DNA of 64,000 nt, from positions 1 to 64,000 of the forward strand of contig JAKSKV010000005.1 of assembly GCA_024401555.1 (NCBI GenBank). The letters run 5' to 3'. The notes under the pieces are model-generated. The model saw only the letters and a program-made list of their open reading frames with translations, had not been told where the DNA came from and made no database searches. The translations under genes and the position numbers were made by a program. This stretch comes from Paludibacteraceae bacterium. GTDB lineage: Bacteria > Bacteroidota > Bacteroidia > Bacteroidales > Paludibacteraceae. The stretch's first letter is position 1. Each line of letters opens with the position of its first letter. Positions 11,432 through 19,934 of the stretch are shown piece by piece.

Positions 11432-12364
11432 TTATTGTATAATAATGGTTTCACATTTCCAGGTGCTCCAGATGAACATGTCGTCCATGCACCTGTAGTA
11501 TATCTTATGGGTTCCCTTGGTCTGGAACTCGTAGCTGATCTCACTTATTTCGGTGGCGGTGATGTAATCGCCTCCGTAGGCCGACTGTCCAGCCTGCCAA
11601 GGGCCGTCAAAAAAATCGAAGCGGTTATCCCGTGGCCCATAGGTGCGGACATTTCCGTCGATGCAGTATTCGTACTTCACCACCTTGCCGTCCTTATCGT
11701 GGCTCCTCGACATGGAGATACGCTTCTCATACGGGTTGCCCTCTACGTCCACAACATCCAGCACCGATGTCGGCGGGCATGGTCCCCACAAACGGAAATT
11801 GATATATGCCCTGAAATATTCATCATCATTCTGTCCTTCTGGGTCCATATCCCTATTGAGTCCATAGTGATACAACCCTTCAAGGTAGCCTCCCAAGAGG
11901 ACGCTAGAGGTATCTGACTGAAAGACAGAGACTTGTTCAGATATCTTAATCTTGGTATACAAACGAAAAGTATGGAATTGATAACCACGTGGAGTATCTG
12001 TATATTCTACTATATCATACCCTCGTTTGAGGTCGATATTTCCAGTTACATCATCTGGGTTATAAAACGGACTGTAGAAATCCAGGCGGTACTCCTTTCC
12101 AAGAACAAGAGCATACAACTTCACATCCACCGTATCATACTCACAATATCCCATAAGAGCAGAAAGTGTCCTGGGATAAAGATCGTACACCACACCATCT
12201 TTGCCCTTGCTATAATAACCCGGGACGGTATCCCTATGACCGTTGATTTCAATGATACATTGTCCATTCCTGATGTCCTCGGTGTACAATTCGTCACGCG
12301 TGTCGCATGACGCCAATGCGAGGAGACAGCACACTGTCCCCATAATAGTTCGAAAAATCTTCAT
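11432..12364 (-). CDS. Predicted lipoprotein of unknown function in the giant-adhesin operon
   Basis: This 310-aa product has a lipoprotein signal peptide with lipobox LASC and lipidated Cys20. The residues after the Cys are charged (DTRDEL), loosely like the surface-export signals of Bacteroidota lipoproteins. The rest looks beta-rich and soluble; there is no domain I can name with confidence. It sits 19 bp after a beta-barrel gene and 14 bp before the 3443-aa T9SS protein gene, so all three are likely co-transcribed. I infer a role in anchoring or assembling the giant protein, from position only. Fimbrillin-like (Mfa/FimA) membership is possible but I see no diagnostic motif. Confidence 0.75.
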   Translation of the reverse strand: MKIFRTIMGTVCCLLALASCDTRDELYTEDIRNGQCIIEINGHRDTVPGYYSKGKDGVVYDLYPRTLSALMGYCEYDTVDVKLYALVLGKEYRLDFYSPFYNPDDVTGNIDLKRGYDIVEYTDTPRGYQFHTFRLYTKIKISEQVSVFQSDTSSVLLGGYLEGLYHYGLNRDMDPEGQNDDEYFRAYINFRLWGPCPPTSVLDVVDVEGNPYEKRISMSRSHDKDGKVVKYEYCIDGNVRTYGPRDNRFDFFDGPWQAGQSAYGGDYITATEISEISYEFQTKGTHKIYYRCMDDMFIWSTWKCETIIIQ

Positions 12365-12383
12365 ATATATTGAACGTTTCTTC

Positions 12384-12950
12384 TTATTTATGGAAATTGA
12401 TTCTCACGGCAGCCGAGAAATTGGGCTTCAAGTAGTTCTCCACCTTACTGAAGAGCGCATACTGCTGAGCCTTCAACAGGAACGACACGCGCGTCCAGGG
12501 AACAAATTCCACGCCCGTTCCCACCTGCGCTCCGTAACAGAAGTCCTTATCGACCAGATGGTCCAGTCTTTTCGTTATCCACTTGTCGTAACCCACAACG
12601 GCTCCCAAGCCCCATTGCCAATAAAACCACTTGGTCGGATTCAGGATGTTATGCTCGACGCCAGCAGACAGCAGAACCACATTGGACATTTCCGTCTTCT
12701 CTTTCGGTCTGCAAATCCATCGCTCATGATCCAGTTCAAACAACAAGGATATTTTACTGTTGAAACAATAGGCATAGGTCAAACCGACGTCATAAACGCT
12801 CTTGGTTCCCTTTCCGCCACGAATTCCTACGGATTGGCATCCTTTCACATGGGATAAACTCACCATTTGGTGCTGATTGATCATCTCCTCCGCCCATATC
12901 GGGAAGAGCGTCAATTGAAAACATAGATAAATAAATAACTTTCGTATCAT
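12384..12950 (-). CDS. Small outer-membrane beta-barrel protein, first gene of the giant-adhesin operon
   Basis: The product is 188 aa with a cleavable signal peptide (about residues 1-20, ending near IWAEE). Alternating hydrophobic and polar strands follow, as in an 8-stranded outer-membrane barrel: DVGLTYAYCF, ISLLFELDHE, FYWQWGLGAVVGYD, VSFLLKAQQYALF, and a final strand NFSAAVRINFHK. It resembles TraO-like or OmpA-like barrels in size only. It is too short to be a SprF/PorP-family partner (those are about 300 aa). A strong promoter lies upstream, so it starts the operon that continues into the lipoprotein and the giant protein. Confidence 0.7.
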   Translation of the reverse strand: MIRKLFIYLCFQLTLFPIWAEEMINQHQMVSLSHVKGCQSVGIRGGKGTKSVYDVGLTYAYCFNSKISLLFELDHERWICRPKEKTEMSNVVLLSAGVEHNILNPTKWFYWQWGLGAVVGYDKWITKRLDHLVDKDFCYGAQVGTGVEFVPWTRVSFLLKAQQYALFSKVENYLKPNFSAAVRINFHK

Positions 12951-13125
12951 CTTTTTTTAAATTATCCTCGATTTAATAAACACTCGCAACAAGAATGTAT
13001 CTAATGAAAACTACTCCACCTGCAATCTGATAAATTAACAATGGCCCATCTTCTCCCACTCAGTTTGCGAACAAAAGGCAAATCTTTCAGTCCTCCTTGT
13101 TTTCTAACCAGAAAAACTTTGTTTG

Positions 13126-13156
13126 CAAAATTATATATTTCTTGATTAAATACAAA
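13126..13156 (-). promoter_or_regulatory. Bacteroidota-type promoter of the surface operon
   Basis: On the minus strand TTTG (13156-13153), 19 bp, then TAATTTTG (13133-13126): an exact fit to TTTG-N19-TAnnTTTG. Transcription should start near 13119, about 170 nt before the first gene. Confidence 0.75.
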
Positions 13157-13275
13157 CTAAATTATTAAATTTTTAATTATTTTTTTTACAAATAACAATC
13201 AAGCCGCATTTTAGCAGATGTGCCATATAACAAAATTTCCCAAAGAAAAAAATCGGCGCATACGGGAGAATAATG

Positions 13276-13283
13276 TAACTTTG
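13276..13283 (+). promoter_or_regulatory. -7 promoter box for topB
   Basis: TAACTTTG matches TAnnTTTG and lies 32 bp before the topB start codon. No good -33 TTTG was found at the usual spacing. Confidence 0.5.
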
Positions 13284-13314
13284 GAAAAGAATTATAACGA
13301 AAAAAAGAAGCGGA

Positions 13315-15408
13315 ATGAAGGTTTGTATTGCAGAGAAACCGAGCGTGGCGAGAGAAATCGCCACCATTTTAGGAGCCACCACCAAACGGGACGGTTACAT
13401 CGAAGGAAACGGATACCAAGTGACTTGGGTATTCGGTCATCTCTGCACCCTCAAAGAACCTCACGAATACAACCCTCTCTGGAAACGTTGGGACATCTAC
13501 AGTCTGCCGATGATTCCAGAAAAATTCGGCATCAAACTCATCGACAACGAAGGCTCCATCAAACAATTCCACATCATCGAAAGCCTCATCAAAAATGCGG
13601 AAGAGGTGATCAATTGCGGGGATGCCGGACAAGAGGGCGAGCTGATCCAACGCTGGGTAATGCAAATGGCGGGATGCAAATGTCCCGTAAAAAGACTTTG
13701 GACCTCCTCCCTGACCGAAGAGGCGCTCAAAGAGGGTTTCGATTCCCTCCACGACCAATCGGACTACGACAAACTCTACGAAGCGGGAGCCATGCGCGCC
13801 ATCGGAGATTGGCTTTTGGGGATGAACGCCACCCGACTTTACACCACAAAATATGGAGGGAACAAACAAGTGCTCTCTATCGGAAGGGTACAGACGCCCA
13901 CCCTCGCCTTGGTCGTGAAAAGACATCTGGAGATCGTCAACTTCAAGCCTGAGCAATATTGGGAATTGAAGACGGTCTATAGAGAGACCACCTTCGCCGC
14001 GGCGCAAGGAAAATTCAACACAGAAGAGGAGGGACGCAAGTTTCTCGAAGAGGTACAAAGCAGCGAATTCACCGTTACCGACGTAACCACCAAGAAGGGT
14101 ACCGAGTTCGCCCCAAGGCTCTTCGACCTCACCTCCCTGCAGGTGGAATGCAACAAAAAATACGCCTTCTCCGCCGAGGAGACACTGAAACTGATCCAAT
14201 CGCTCTACGAGAAGAAGGTGACCACCTACCCACGTGTGGACAACACCTATCTGAGCGACGATATATACCCGAAAATTCCGAACATTATGCGGGGAATGAC
14301 GCAATACGCGGCTTTGACGCAGCCTGTGCTGGCCAATAAAATCCCCAAAACGAAGCGAGTATTCGACAACAGCAAAGTGACAGACCACCACGCCATCATT
14401 CCGACAGGCGTGAATCCGACCAACCTGACCGCCGACGAGTGGAAAGTGTACGATCTTGTGGCTCGCCGATTCATCGCCAACTTCTACCCCGATTGCCAGA
14501 TCTCCACCACTACCGTGCTTGGCAAAGTGGAGAGCATCGAGTTCAAGGCCAACGGCAAACAGATTCTATCACCCGGTTGGCGCACGGTCTTCGACAAGGA
14601 GAAAAACGACGAATCGAGCGACGACGAAGAGAAAACCTTGCCTACTTTCGAGAAAGGAGAGCATGGGCCTCACCAGCCAGACTTGGCGGAAAAGTGGACC
14701 ACCGCACCAAAACCCTACACCGAGGCCACCCTACTCCGCGCCATGGAGACAGCGGGTAAACAGATGGAGGATGGCGAGATGCGAGATCTACTGAAGGAGA
14801 ACGGCATCGGACGTCCATCCACGCGCGCCAACATCATCGAGACACTCTTCAAACGCAACTACATGCGTAAGGAGAAGAAGAATATTTACGCCACACAAAC
14901 TGGTATCGACCTTATCAACACCATCCAACAGGAGTTGCTAAAATCGGCAGAACTCACCGGGCAATGGGAGAAACGCCTCCGTATGATCGAGAAGAGCACC
15001 TACGACAGCGCCACCTTTATGAAAGAGCTGAAGGAGATGGTGACGGAGATCGTGAGAAGCGTAAAGTACGATAACCAACGAACCATCACCATTGAGGAGA
15101 AAAAATCCGAAGAGGAGAAAAAGAAGGAAAAGAAGCCTCGCGTCAAGGCGGAAAAGAAAGAGAAAAAGAGCGAAAAGATCGTCCCTGTCGCAGAACAGCA
15201 AGCGCCAGTTTCCGCAGCAGTTCCTGTCAAAATAGAGGGTATGGCATGCCCTCTCTGCGGAAAGGGAAGCGTCATCAAAGGAAGAACGGCTTATGGCTGT
15301 TCGGAATGGAAGGCGGGATGCGCCTTGCGTATCCCCTTTGAACAAAACGGAAAGATGTTAAGCGACAGCGAAATATTGGCTATGCTGAAAGGCAATCAGC
15401 AACAATAA
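13315..15408 (+). CDS. topB: DNA topoisomerase III (type IA)
   Basis: The 697-aa product is a type IA topoisomerase, which relaxes and decatenates DNA by single-strand passage. The TOPRIM domain starts at residue 2 (CIAEKPSVAREIA, with Glu7) and carries the acidic cluster DAGQEGE (Asp103, Glu107, Glu109). The catalytic tyrosine is Tyr305 in TTYPRVDNTYLS. The later motif KENGIGRPSTRANIIE also fits the family. After a Lys/Glu-rich linker (about residues 585-620) the C-terminus has a zinc-ribbon-like repeat with CPLC and two more Cys (GCSEWKAGC). Length is normal. Nothing around it suggests a conjugative element, so this looks like the chromosomal copy. Confidence 0.96.
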   Translation: MKVCIAEKPSVAREIATILGATTKRDGYIEGNGYQVTWVFGHLCTLKEPHEYNPLWKRWDIYSLPMIPEKFGIKLIDNEGSIKQFHIIESLIKNAEEVINCGDAGQEGELIQRWVMQMAGCKCPVKRLWTSSLTEEALKEGFDSLHDQSDYDKLYEAGAMRAIGDWLLGMNATRLYTTKYGGNKQVLSIGRVQTPTLALVVKRHLEIVNFKPEQYWELKTVYRETTFAAAQGKFNTEEEGRKFLEEVQSSEFTVTDVTTKKGTEFAPRLFDLTSLQVECNKKYAFSAEETLKLIQSLYEKKVTTYPRVDNTYLSDDIYPKIPNIMRGMTQYAALTQPVLANKIPKTKRVFDNSKVTDHHAIIPTGVNPTNLTADEWKVYDLVARRFIANFYPDCQISTTTVLGKVESIEFKANGKQILSPGWRTVFDKEKNDESSDDEEKTLPTFEKGEHGPHQPDLAEKWTTAPKPYTEATLLRAMETAGKQMEDGEMRDLLKENGIGRPSTRANIIETLFKRNYMRKEKKNIYATQTGIDLINTIQQELLKSAELTGQWEKRLRMIEKSTYDSATFMKELKEMVTEIVRSVKYDNQRTITIEEKKSEEEKKKEKKPRVKAEKKEKKSEKIVPVAEQQAPVSAAVPVKIEGMACPLCGKGSVIKGRTAYGCSEWKAGCALRIPFEQNGKMLSDSEILAMLKGNQQQ

Positions 15409-15424
15409 ACAGAGCGGCATCCAA

Positions 15425-15463
15425 CAAAAAAAATCGGAACCCTCTTTGCAGAAGATTCCGATT
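15425..15463 (-). terminator. Terminator after the 226-aa barrel gene, facing topB
   Basis: AATCGGAA (15432-15439) pairs perfectly with TTCCGATT (15456-15463). On the minus strand it is followed by a run of seven T (15431-15425). It may also help end topB. Confidence 0.7.
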
Positions 15464-15484
15464 CTATATCTAAACAACCCTATA

Positions 15485-16165
15485 TTATGGAATTCTCAAA
15501 CCAAAACATGCGGAGAACGAACGTCCCTTGAAAGCAGGCTCATCCGGACGCGCATTCATATTTTTGCAACCAAGCTCCGCATTTACCTTCAACACCATAA
15601 AGGAGAAGATGAATCGGAGACCTCCACAGATTCCCACATCAAAACGGTTCAATCGAGGATTCTCTCCACCGTATGTTTTGTATTCCAATGTACTAACACC
15701 TGATACAACCTCATACTCCTCTGAGGTTTGGGAATAACTTCCGGCGATACCTACACCAAAATAGGGACCCGCACAAATCTGCATACCAAACTCACGACTG
15801 AAAGGGATGTTGAAAGCGAACTCCATCGGAGCCTCGATCGACATGGCTGTCACATCGTAATCCCACACAAATCCGCCCACTTCCGTATCGGTCGCATAAG
15901 CGGTATTGGTATATCCCTTGCTTTCAAAAGTCAACGATGGACAGAAAGAGACATGGGAGTAGAACAAAGGAAGATCCGCACCAACACCCGCACGGAACAA
16001 CACCTTGTAGTTGGCAGTTTTGTTACTGATTGAACTATAAGTCACACCACCATCCACGATGAAATGGTTGCCGTCGAATGGCGAAAACTGCTTGTATGGA
16101 CTGATTTGAGCATTTGCGGCGCAAAAGCTAATCAACGCCGCAATGATTGCGAAAATCTTCTTCAT
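15485..16165 (-). CDS. PorT-like outer-membrane beta-barrel protein
   Basis: The 226-aa product has a signal peptide (MKKIFAIIAALISFCAANA, cleavage before QIS) and a series of amphipathic strands ending in FSACFGLRIP, whose last strand suits recognition by the Bam complex. Internal patterns such as GADLPLFY, MEFAFNIPFSREFG, GPYFGVGIAG and DVGICGGLRFIFSF fit the Bacteroidota barrel family often labelled PorT-like. That name reflects fold only; it is not evidence of a secretion role here. It is transcribed alone, followed by a strong terminator. Confidence 0.75.
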   Translation of the reverse strand: MKKIFAIIAALISFCAANAQISPYKQFSPFDGNHFIVDGGVTYSSISNKTANYKVLFRAGVGADLPLFYSHVSFCPSLTFESKGYTNTAYATDTEVGGFVWDYDVTAMSIEAPMEFAFNIPFSREFGMQICAGPYFGVGIAGSYSQTSEEYEVVSGVSTLEYKTYGGENPRLNRFDVGICGGLRFIFSFMVLKVNAELGCKNMNARPDEPAFKGRSFSACFGLRIP

Positions 16166-16246
16166 ATCTGAGTAACATTAAAATTCGTTAAAAATTGACG
16201 TCTGCGAAATTAAGTATTTTTATTGAATAGTCCGCTACCTTTTATA

Positions 16247-17572
16247 TTATTTTTCAACCTCTTCGCCAATCAACGTAGCGGAAGTGACGCTCAGCACCTT
16301 CACTTTCACAAAGTCTCCCACCTTATGGTCGCCCTTAGGGAAGACCACTACCTTGTTCTGCGAAGTACGGCCAAACAACTGTTCGCGGGAACGCTTGGAG
16401 AAGCCCTCCACCAAAACCTCAAAAGTTTTATTGACGTCCCTTTCGTTGCTAACCGCCGACATTTTTGTCTGCAAAGCGATGATCTCGTTGAGACGGGCCA
16501 CCTTCACCTCCTCGGAAATGTTATCCGGCAAATTCTTGGATGCGAATGTGCCTGGGCGTTCAGAATACTTGAACATAAAAGCGGAATCAAACACCACCTC
16601 TTCCATCAAACTAAGTGTCAACTGCTGATCCTCCTCCGTCTCGTCGTGGAATCCACAGAAGACATCGGTGGTAATGCCACAATCAGGAATGATGCGGCGG
16701 ATAGCGGCGATACGCTCCAAATACCACTCCCGCGTATATTTACGGTTCATGGATTTCAGGATCTTGTTACTGCCCGATTGGACAGGGAGGTGAATGTGAC
16801 GGCAAATATTCGGATAGGCCGCGATCGTCTCCAAGATCTCATCGCTCATATCCTTTGGATGCGAAGTGGTGAAACGGATTCGCATGGTCGGATAGCTCTC
16901 AGCCACCAACTTCAATAAGCCCGCGAAAGAGACCTTCTCGCCATCTTCCGACTCGTACAAATAGGAATTCACATTTTGGCCAATCAAAACGACCTCCTTA
17001 TAGTTGCGCTTCTTTAAATCCTCAATCTCGTTCAGGATGCTACGCACCTCTCGGCTACGCTCGCGTCCCCTGGTATAAGGAACGATACAATAAGAGCAGA
17101 AATTGTTGCATCCACGCATAATGGAAACATATCCGGAAACGGAAGGGCCGCACAATCGCTTCGGAATGACATCGGTATAGGTCTCTGTGGTAGAGAGCGC
17201 TACATTGATCGCCTTCTCTCCCGCCTCCACCGCGCCTATCAGGCTCGGCAAGTCAAGATACGCATCAGGTCCGACCACCAAATCAACCACACCAGTCGCC
17301 AACAGCTCATCCTTCATACGCTCAGCCATACAACCCAACACACCGATCAGCAAACCCGAGCGCTTGCGTTTCATCTGTTGGAAAGCTTGCAAACGTCCAT
17401 GAATCTTCTGCTCCGCATTATCGCGAATAGAACATGTGTTGACAAAGATAGCGTCCGCCTCATCCATATTCTCTGTCACTTCATATCCAGCGGTATCCAT
17501 AATGGCAGCCACCACCTCACTGTCAGCCACATTCATCTGGCAACCGTAAGTCTCCAAAAAAAGTTTCTTCAT
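16247..17572 (-). CDS. miaB: tRNA-2-methylthio-N6-dimethylallyladenosine synthase
   Basis: This radical-SAM methylthiotransferase adds a methylthio group to i6A37 in tRNAs reading UNN codons. The N-terminal UPF0004 domain holds the three cysteines of the auxiliary 4Fe-4S cluster (Cys11 in YGCQMN, Cys47 in NTCSIR, Cys81 in LGCMAER). The radical-SAM CxxxCxxC is at Cys155, Cys159 and Cys162 (RGCNNFCSYCIVPYTRGRE). The C-terminal part (about 375-441, ending TSATLIGEEV) is a TRAM domain. YTRGRERSR and the 441-aa length favour MiaB over RimO or MtaB. Confidence 0.95.
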   Translation of the reverse strand: MKKLFLETYGCQMNVADSEVVAAIMDTAGYEVTENMDEADAIFVNTCSIRDNAEQKIHGRLQAFQQMKRKRSGLLIGVLGCMAERMKDELLATGVVDLVVGPDAYLDLPSLIGAVEAGEKAINVALSTTETYTDVIPKRLCGPSVSGYVSIMRGCNNFCSYCIVPYTRGRERSREVRSILNEIEDLKKRNYKEVVLIGQNVNSYLYESEDGEKVSFAGLLKLVAESYPTMRIRFTTSHPKDMSDEILETIAAYPNICRHIHLPVQSGSNKILKSMNRKYTREWYLERIAAIRRIIPDCGITTDVFCGFHDETEEDQQLTLSLMEEVVFDSAFMFKYSERPGTFASKNLPDNISEEVKVARLNEIIALQTKMSAVSNERDVNKTFEVLVEGFSKRSREQLFGRTSQNKVVVFPKGDHKVGDFVKVKVLSVTSATLIGEEVEK

Positions 17573-17596
17573 CTCTACCTTATTTTATTACAGGCA

Positions 17597-17629
17597 CAAA
17601 TATACAAATAAAAAGCACTCATTTTTCAA
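17597..17629 (-). promoter_or_regulatory. Probable miaB promoter
   Basis: Minus-strand TATATTTG (17604-17597) matches the -7 box exactly. A TTG at 17629-17627 lies 22 bp away, slightly longer than usual. It is divergent from the lptB promoter next to it. Confidence 0.45.
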
Positions 17630-17635
17630 GAATAG

Positions 17636-17666
17636 TTGTTTTAATCGCCAAGTTGCGTTACTTTTG
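17636..17666 (+). promoter_or_regulatory. lptB promoter
   Basis: TTG (17636-17638), 20 bp, then TACTTTTG (17659-17666). The predicted start site is near 17673, about 17 nt before the ATG chosen for lptB, which supports that upstream start. Confidence 0.65.
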
Positions 17667-17689
17667 CGTAACACAAAGTCTATATTAGG

Positions 17690-18532
17690 ATGTTCAACTT
17701 TTTGAGGAAAAACAAGTCAGCAGAGGAATCGCTATCCACTCCCCTTCAAGGAAATGGTAGCGACAACACCTTTCAAGAGGGATCCATGGTGCTCCGAACC
17801 GAAGGTTTGGTGAAGCAGTATGGACAGCGTATCGTGGCCAATAATGTCTCCATCAACGTGAAGCAAGGCGAAATCGTCGGCCTGCTCGGACCTAATGGCG
17901 CCGGCAAGACCACCACGTTCTATATGACCACCGGACTGATCGTGCCCAACGCGGGAAAGGTTTTCCTCAACGAGAAGGAGATCACCAATTACCCGGTCTA
18001 TAAAAGAGCGAGAGCCGGCATCGGCTACTTGGCGCAGGAGAACTCCGTATTCAGGAAAATGAGTGTGGAGGATAACATCCTCTCCGTACTGGAGATGACC
18101 GATTTCTCGAAAGAGTACCAACAACAAAAACTGGAGAGCCTCATCTCCGAGTTCAACCTCGGACATGTACGACACAACCTCGGCGACCGTCTCTCCGGAG
18201 GTGAGCGCCGCCGTACGGAGATCGCCAGATGCCTCGCCATCGAGCCTAAGTTCATCATGCTCGACGAGCCTTTCGCCGGCGTTGACCCCATCGCCGTACA
18301 AGACATCCAAGACATTGTTTGGAAATTGAAGAGTAAAAACATCGGTATCCTCATCACCGACCACAACGTGGACGAGACACTCTCCATCACCGACCGCGCC
18401 TACCTTCTATTCGATGGAAAGATCCTTTTCCAAGGCACCTCCGAAGAGTTGGCGGACAACCCGATCGTAAAAGAGAAGTACCTCGGTAGAGACTTCGAGC
18501 TGAAGAAGAGGAAACCGTTAGAGAACCTATAG
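17690..18532 (+). CDS. lptB: LPS export ABC transporter ATP-binding protein
   Basis: LptB is the ATPase that powers lipopolysaccharide extraction from the inner membrane with LptF/G. The conserved domain runs from about residue 33 (MVLRTEGLVKQYG) to the end. Walker A is GPNGAGKT (67-74), the signature is LSGGERRR, Walker B is FIMLDEPFAG, and the switch His is in ITDHNV. The extra 32 polar residues at the N-terminus are longer than I expect for the family. They are kept because the promoter sits just upstream of this ATG; an internal start at Met33 is the alternative. The M28 peptidase-fold gene follows after 25 bp and is probably in the same transcript. Confidence 0.93.
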   Translation: MFNFLRKNKSAEESLSTPLQGNGSDNTFQEGSMVLRTEGLVKQYGQRIVANNVSINVKQGEIVGLLGPNGAGKTTTFYMTTGLIVPNAGKVFLNEKEITNYPVYKRARAGIGYLAQENSVFRKMSVEDNILSVLEMTDFSKEYQQQKLESLISEFNLGHVRHNLGDRLSGGERRRTEIARCLAIEPKFIMLDEPFAGVDPIAVQDIQDIVWKLKSKNIGILITDHNVDETLSITDRAYLLFDGKILFQGTSEELADNPIVKEKYLGRDFELKKRKPLENL

Positions 18533-18557
18533 TTGATCTTCCGAAAGATTCCCCGCC

Positions 18558-19562
18558 ATGAGAAAATTAAAGCATCTCCTACTCCTCTCCGCGACAATGT
18601 TGTCATTGGCCGCCGCTTCCTGCAGAAACGAGGCACCCGTCGTGCAAAAGACAAACAGTCAAGAGGCCAGCACAAACGAGCCTTCCAAGGAGACCTCTAC
18701 CGCCAAAAGACTCCCAACATTCTCCGCGGATTCCGCGCTCCTATACATCAGGCAGCAGTGTGATTTCGGAGCCAGAGTACCCAATACCGAGGCACACGAA
18801 AAGTGTGCGGACTATCTGAAGAGCAAACTCACCCAATTTGGTGCGGAGGTGCAGATGCAAAAATTCGAAGCGACGGCCTTTGACGGCACGAAGATCAAGG
18901 GAACCAATATCATCGGCAGCATTTACCCCGAAAAAGGGACACGCATAGCACTCTTCTCGCACTGGGACTCACGCCCCTTTTCCGACCAGGACGACGAGAA
19001 GTATTTTCGCACCCCTGTCATGGGCGCCAACGACGGAGCCAGCGGTGTAGGAGTCATCTTAGAGTTGGCCAGGCTGATGCAATCGCAGGCACCCAACGTA
19101 GGTGTGGACATCGTCTTTTTGGATGCGGAAGATTGCGGCAACGCTCACGGTGACGAAGAGAGTTGGTGCCTCGGCTCGCAATATTGGAGCCTAAACACCC
19201 AATTGCCAAAGAAACCCACCTACGGCATTCTTCTAGATATGGTGGGCGGGGATAACCCATTCTTCGGTGTTGACAACACCAGCGCCCAATATGCATTGAA
19301 CGTCGTCAACAAAGTCTGGAGTGTCGCTAACAGCCTCGGTTATTCAAAATACTTCTTGAATAGGACAACTACCCAAATGATCGACGACCACGTCTTCATC
19401 AACCGTGATGCGAAGATTCCAACCATCGACATCCTCGATTTCAGCCCGACAAGAGGCTTCCCACAAGTATGGCACACCCACAACGACACCCCTGAGAACA
19501 TCAGCAAGAGGACATTGGAGATGGTGGGCAACACACTTACGAACGTAATATACAGAGAGTAA
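18558..19562 (+). CDS. M28-fold lipoprotein, probable glutaminyl-peptide cyclotransferase
   Basis: The 334-aa product has a lipoprotein signal peptide with lipidated Cys22 (LAAASC). The rest is a zinc-dependent M28 fold: HWDSRPF, then GANDGASGVG with the zinc-binding Asp, FLDAEDCG with the acidic pair, and VWHTHNDTPENI with the late His. The HWDSRP and WCLGSQYW regions match what I recall of the type II glutaminyl cyclases of Porphyromonas and relatives. Those enzymes convert N-terminal Gln to pyroglutamate, a frequent N-terminus of exported Bacteroidota proteins, many of which start with Gln after signal peptidase. An aminopeptidase is the alternative. It follows lptB by 25 bp. Confidence 0.82.
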   Translation: MRKLKHLLLLSATMLSLAAASCRNEAPVVQKTNSQEASTNEPSKETSTAKRLPTFSADSALLYIRQQCDFGARVPNTEAHEKCADYLKSKLTQFGAEVQMQKFEATAFDGTKIKGTNIIGSIYPEKGTRIALFSHWDSRPFSDQDDEKYFRTPVMGANDGASGVGVILELARLMQSQAPNVGVDIVFLDAEDCGNAHGDEESWCLGSQYWSLNTQLPKKPTYGILLDMVGGDNPFFGVDNTSAQYALNVVNKVWSVANSLGYSKYFLNRTTTQMIDDHVFINRDAKIPTIDILDFSPTRGFPQVWHTHNDTPENISKRTLEMVGNTLTNVIYRE

Positions 19563-19627
19563 AACTTTGATTCATAATCAAATAACAATCTCATATAATT
19601 TTTTAGCAAAAAATTCCGACCAAAAAG

Positions 19628-19658
19628 TTTGGGGATTAAAAATAAAAGCATACCTTTG
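19628..19658 (+). promoter_or_regulatory. Promoter of the tRNA-Glu pair
   Basis: TTTG (19628-19631), 19 bp, then TACCTTTG (19651-19658): an exact consensus match. Transcription should start about 30 nt before the first tRNA. Confidence 0.75.
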
Positions 19659-19694
19659 CATCGCAAAACGAAACGATAATGTTCGTTGAGAAAT

Positions 19695-19769
19695 GGCGGA
19701 TTCGTCTATCGGCTAGGACGGATGCCTCTCACGCATCAAAGAGGAGTTCGATTCTCCTATCCGCTACCA
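19695..19769 (+). tRNA. tRNA-Glu (anticodon CTC), copy 1
   Basis: A 75-nt cloverleaf with encoded CCA. Acceptor GGCGGAT pairs with ATCCGCT through a G1-U72 wobble, a feature shared with Bacteroidota tRNA-Glu. The anticodon stem GATGC/GCATC holds loop CTCTCAC, giving anticodon CTC, which reads GAG. The T arm is AGGAG-TTCGATT-CTCCT. It is identical to copy 2. Confidence 0.93.
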
Positions 19770-19771
19770 AG

Positions 19772-19797
19772 AGGTTTCAGCAATGAAACCTTTTCTT
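19772..19797 (+). terminator. Terminator-like hairpin between the two tRNA-Glu genes
   Basis: AGGTTTC (19772-19778) pairs with GAAACCT (19785-19791), followed by TTTCTTTT. Since I see no second promoter before copy 2, it may only attenuate, or act in 3' end formation of copy 1. Confidence 0.6.
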
Positions 19798-19828
19798 TTC
19801 AAAACGTAACAAGCCTTAGGGCAAGCAT

Positions 19829-19903
19829 GGCGGATTCGTCTATCGGCTAGGACGGATGCCTCTCACGCATCAAAGAGGAGTTCGATTCTCCTATCCGCTA
19901 CCA
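19829..19903 (+). tRNA. tRNA-Glu (anticodon CTC), copy 2
   Basis: Identical over all 75 nt to copy 1, with encoded CCA, 59 bp after its end. The identity extends a few bases upstream (ATG before GGCGGA), so this is a recent or gene-converted tandem duplication. Confidence 0.93.
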
Positions 19904-19907
19904 ATTG

Positions 19908-19930
19908 AGACCTCTATGAGGTCTTTTTTT
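19908..19930 (+). terminator. Terminator after the tRNA-Glu pair
   Basis: AGACCTC (19908-19914) pairs with GAGGTCT (19918-19924) around a TAT loop and is followed by T7. Confidence 0.8.
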
Positions 19931-19934
19931 ATGC

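Larger units (their letters stand above)
12951..13314. other. Divergent intergenic region between the surface operon and topB
   Basis: This 364-bp AT-rich gap holds no convincing gene. It contains a minus-strand promoter (13126-13156) for the three-gene surface operon, leaving a leader of about 170 nt, and a plus-strand -7 box (13276-13283) for topB. Homopolymer A and T runs fill 13140-13200. Confidence 0.6.

Noticed and set aside
12384..12950. SprF/PorP-type partner of the T9SS giant
   Set aside because: At 188 aa it is too short, and it lacks the N-terminal AYRNPALAG-like motif I would expect of that family.
13369..14391. 340-codon minus-strand frame inside topB
   Set aside because: Opposite a textbook TopB with all motifs; no motif of its own.
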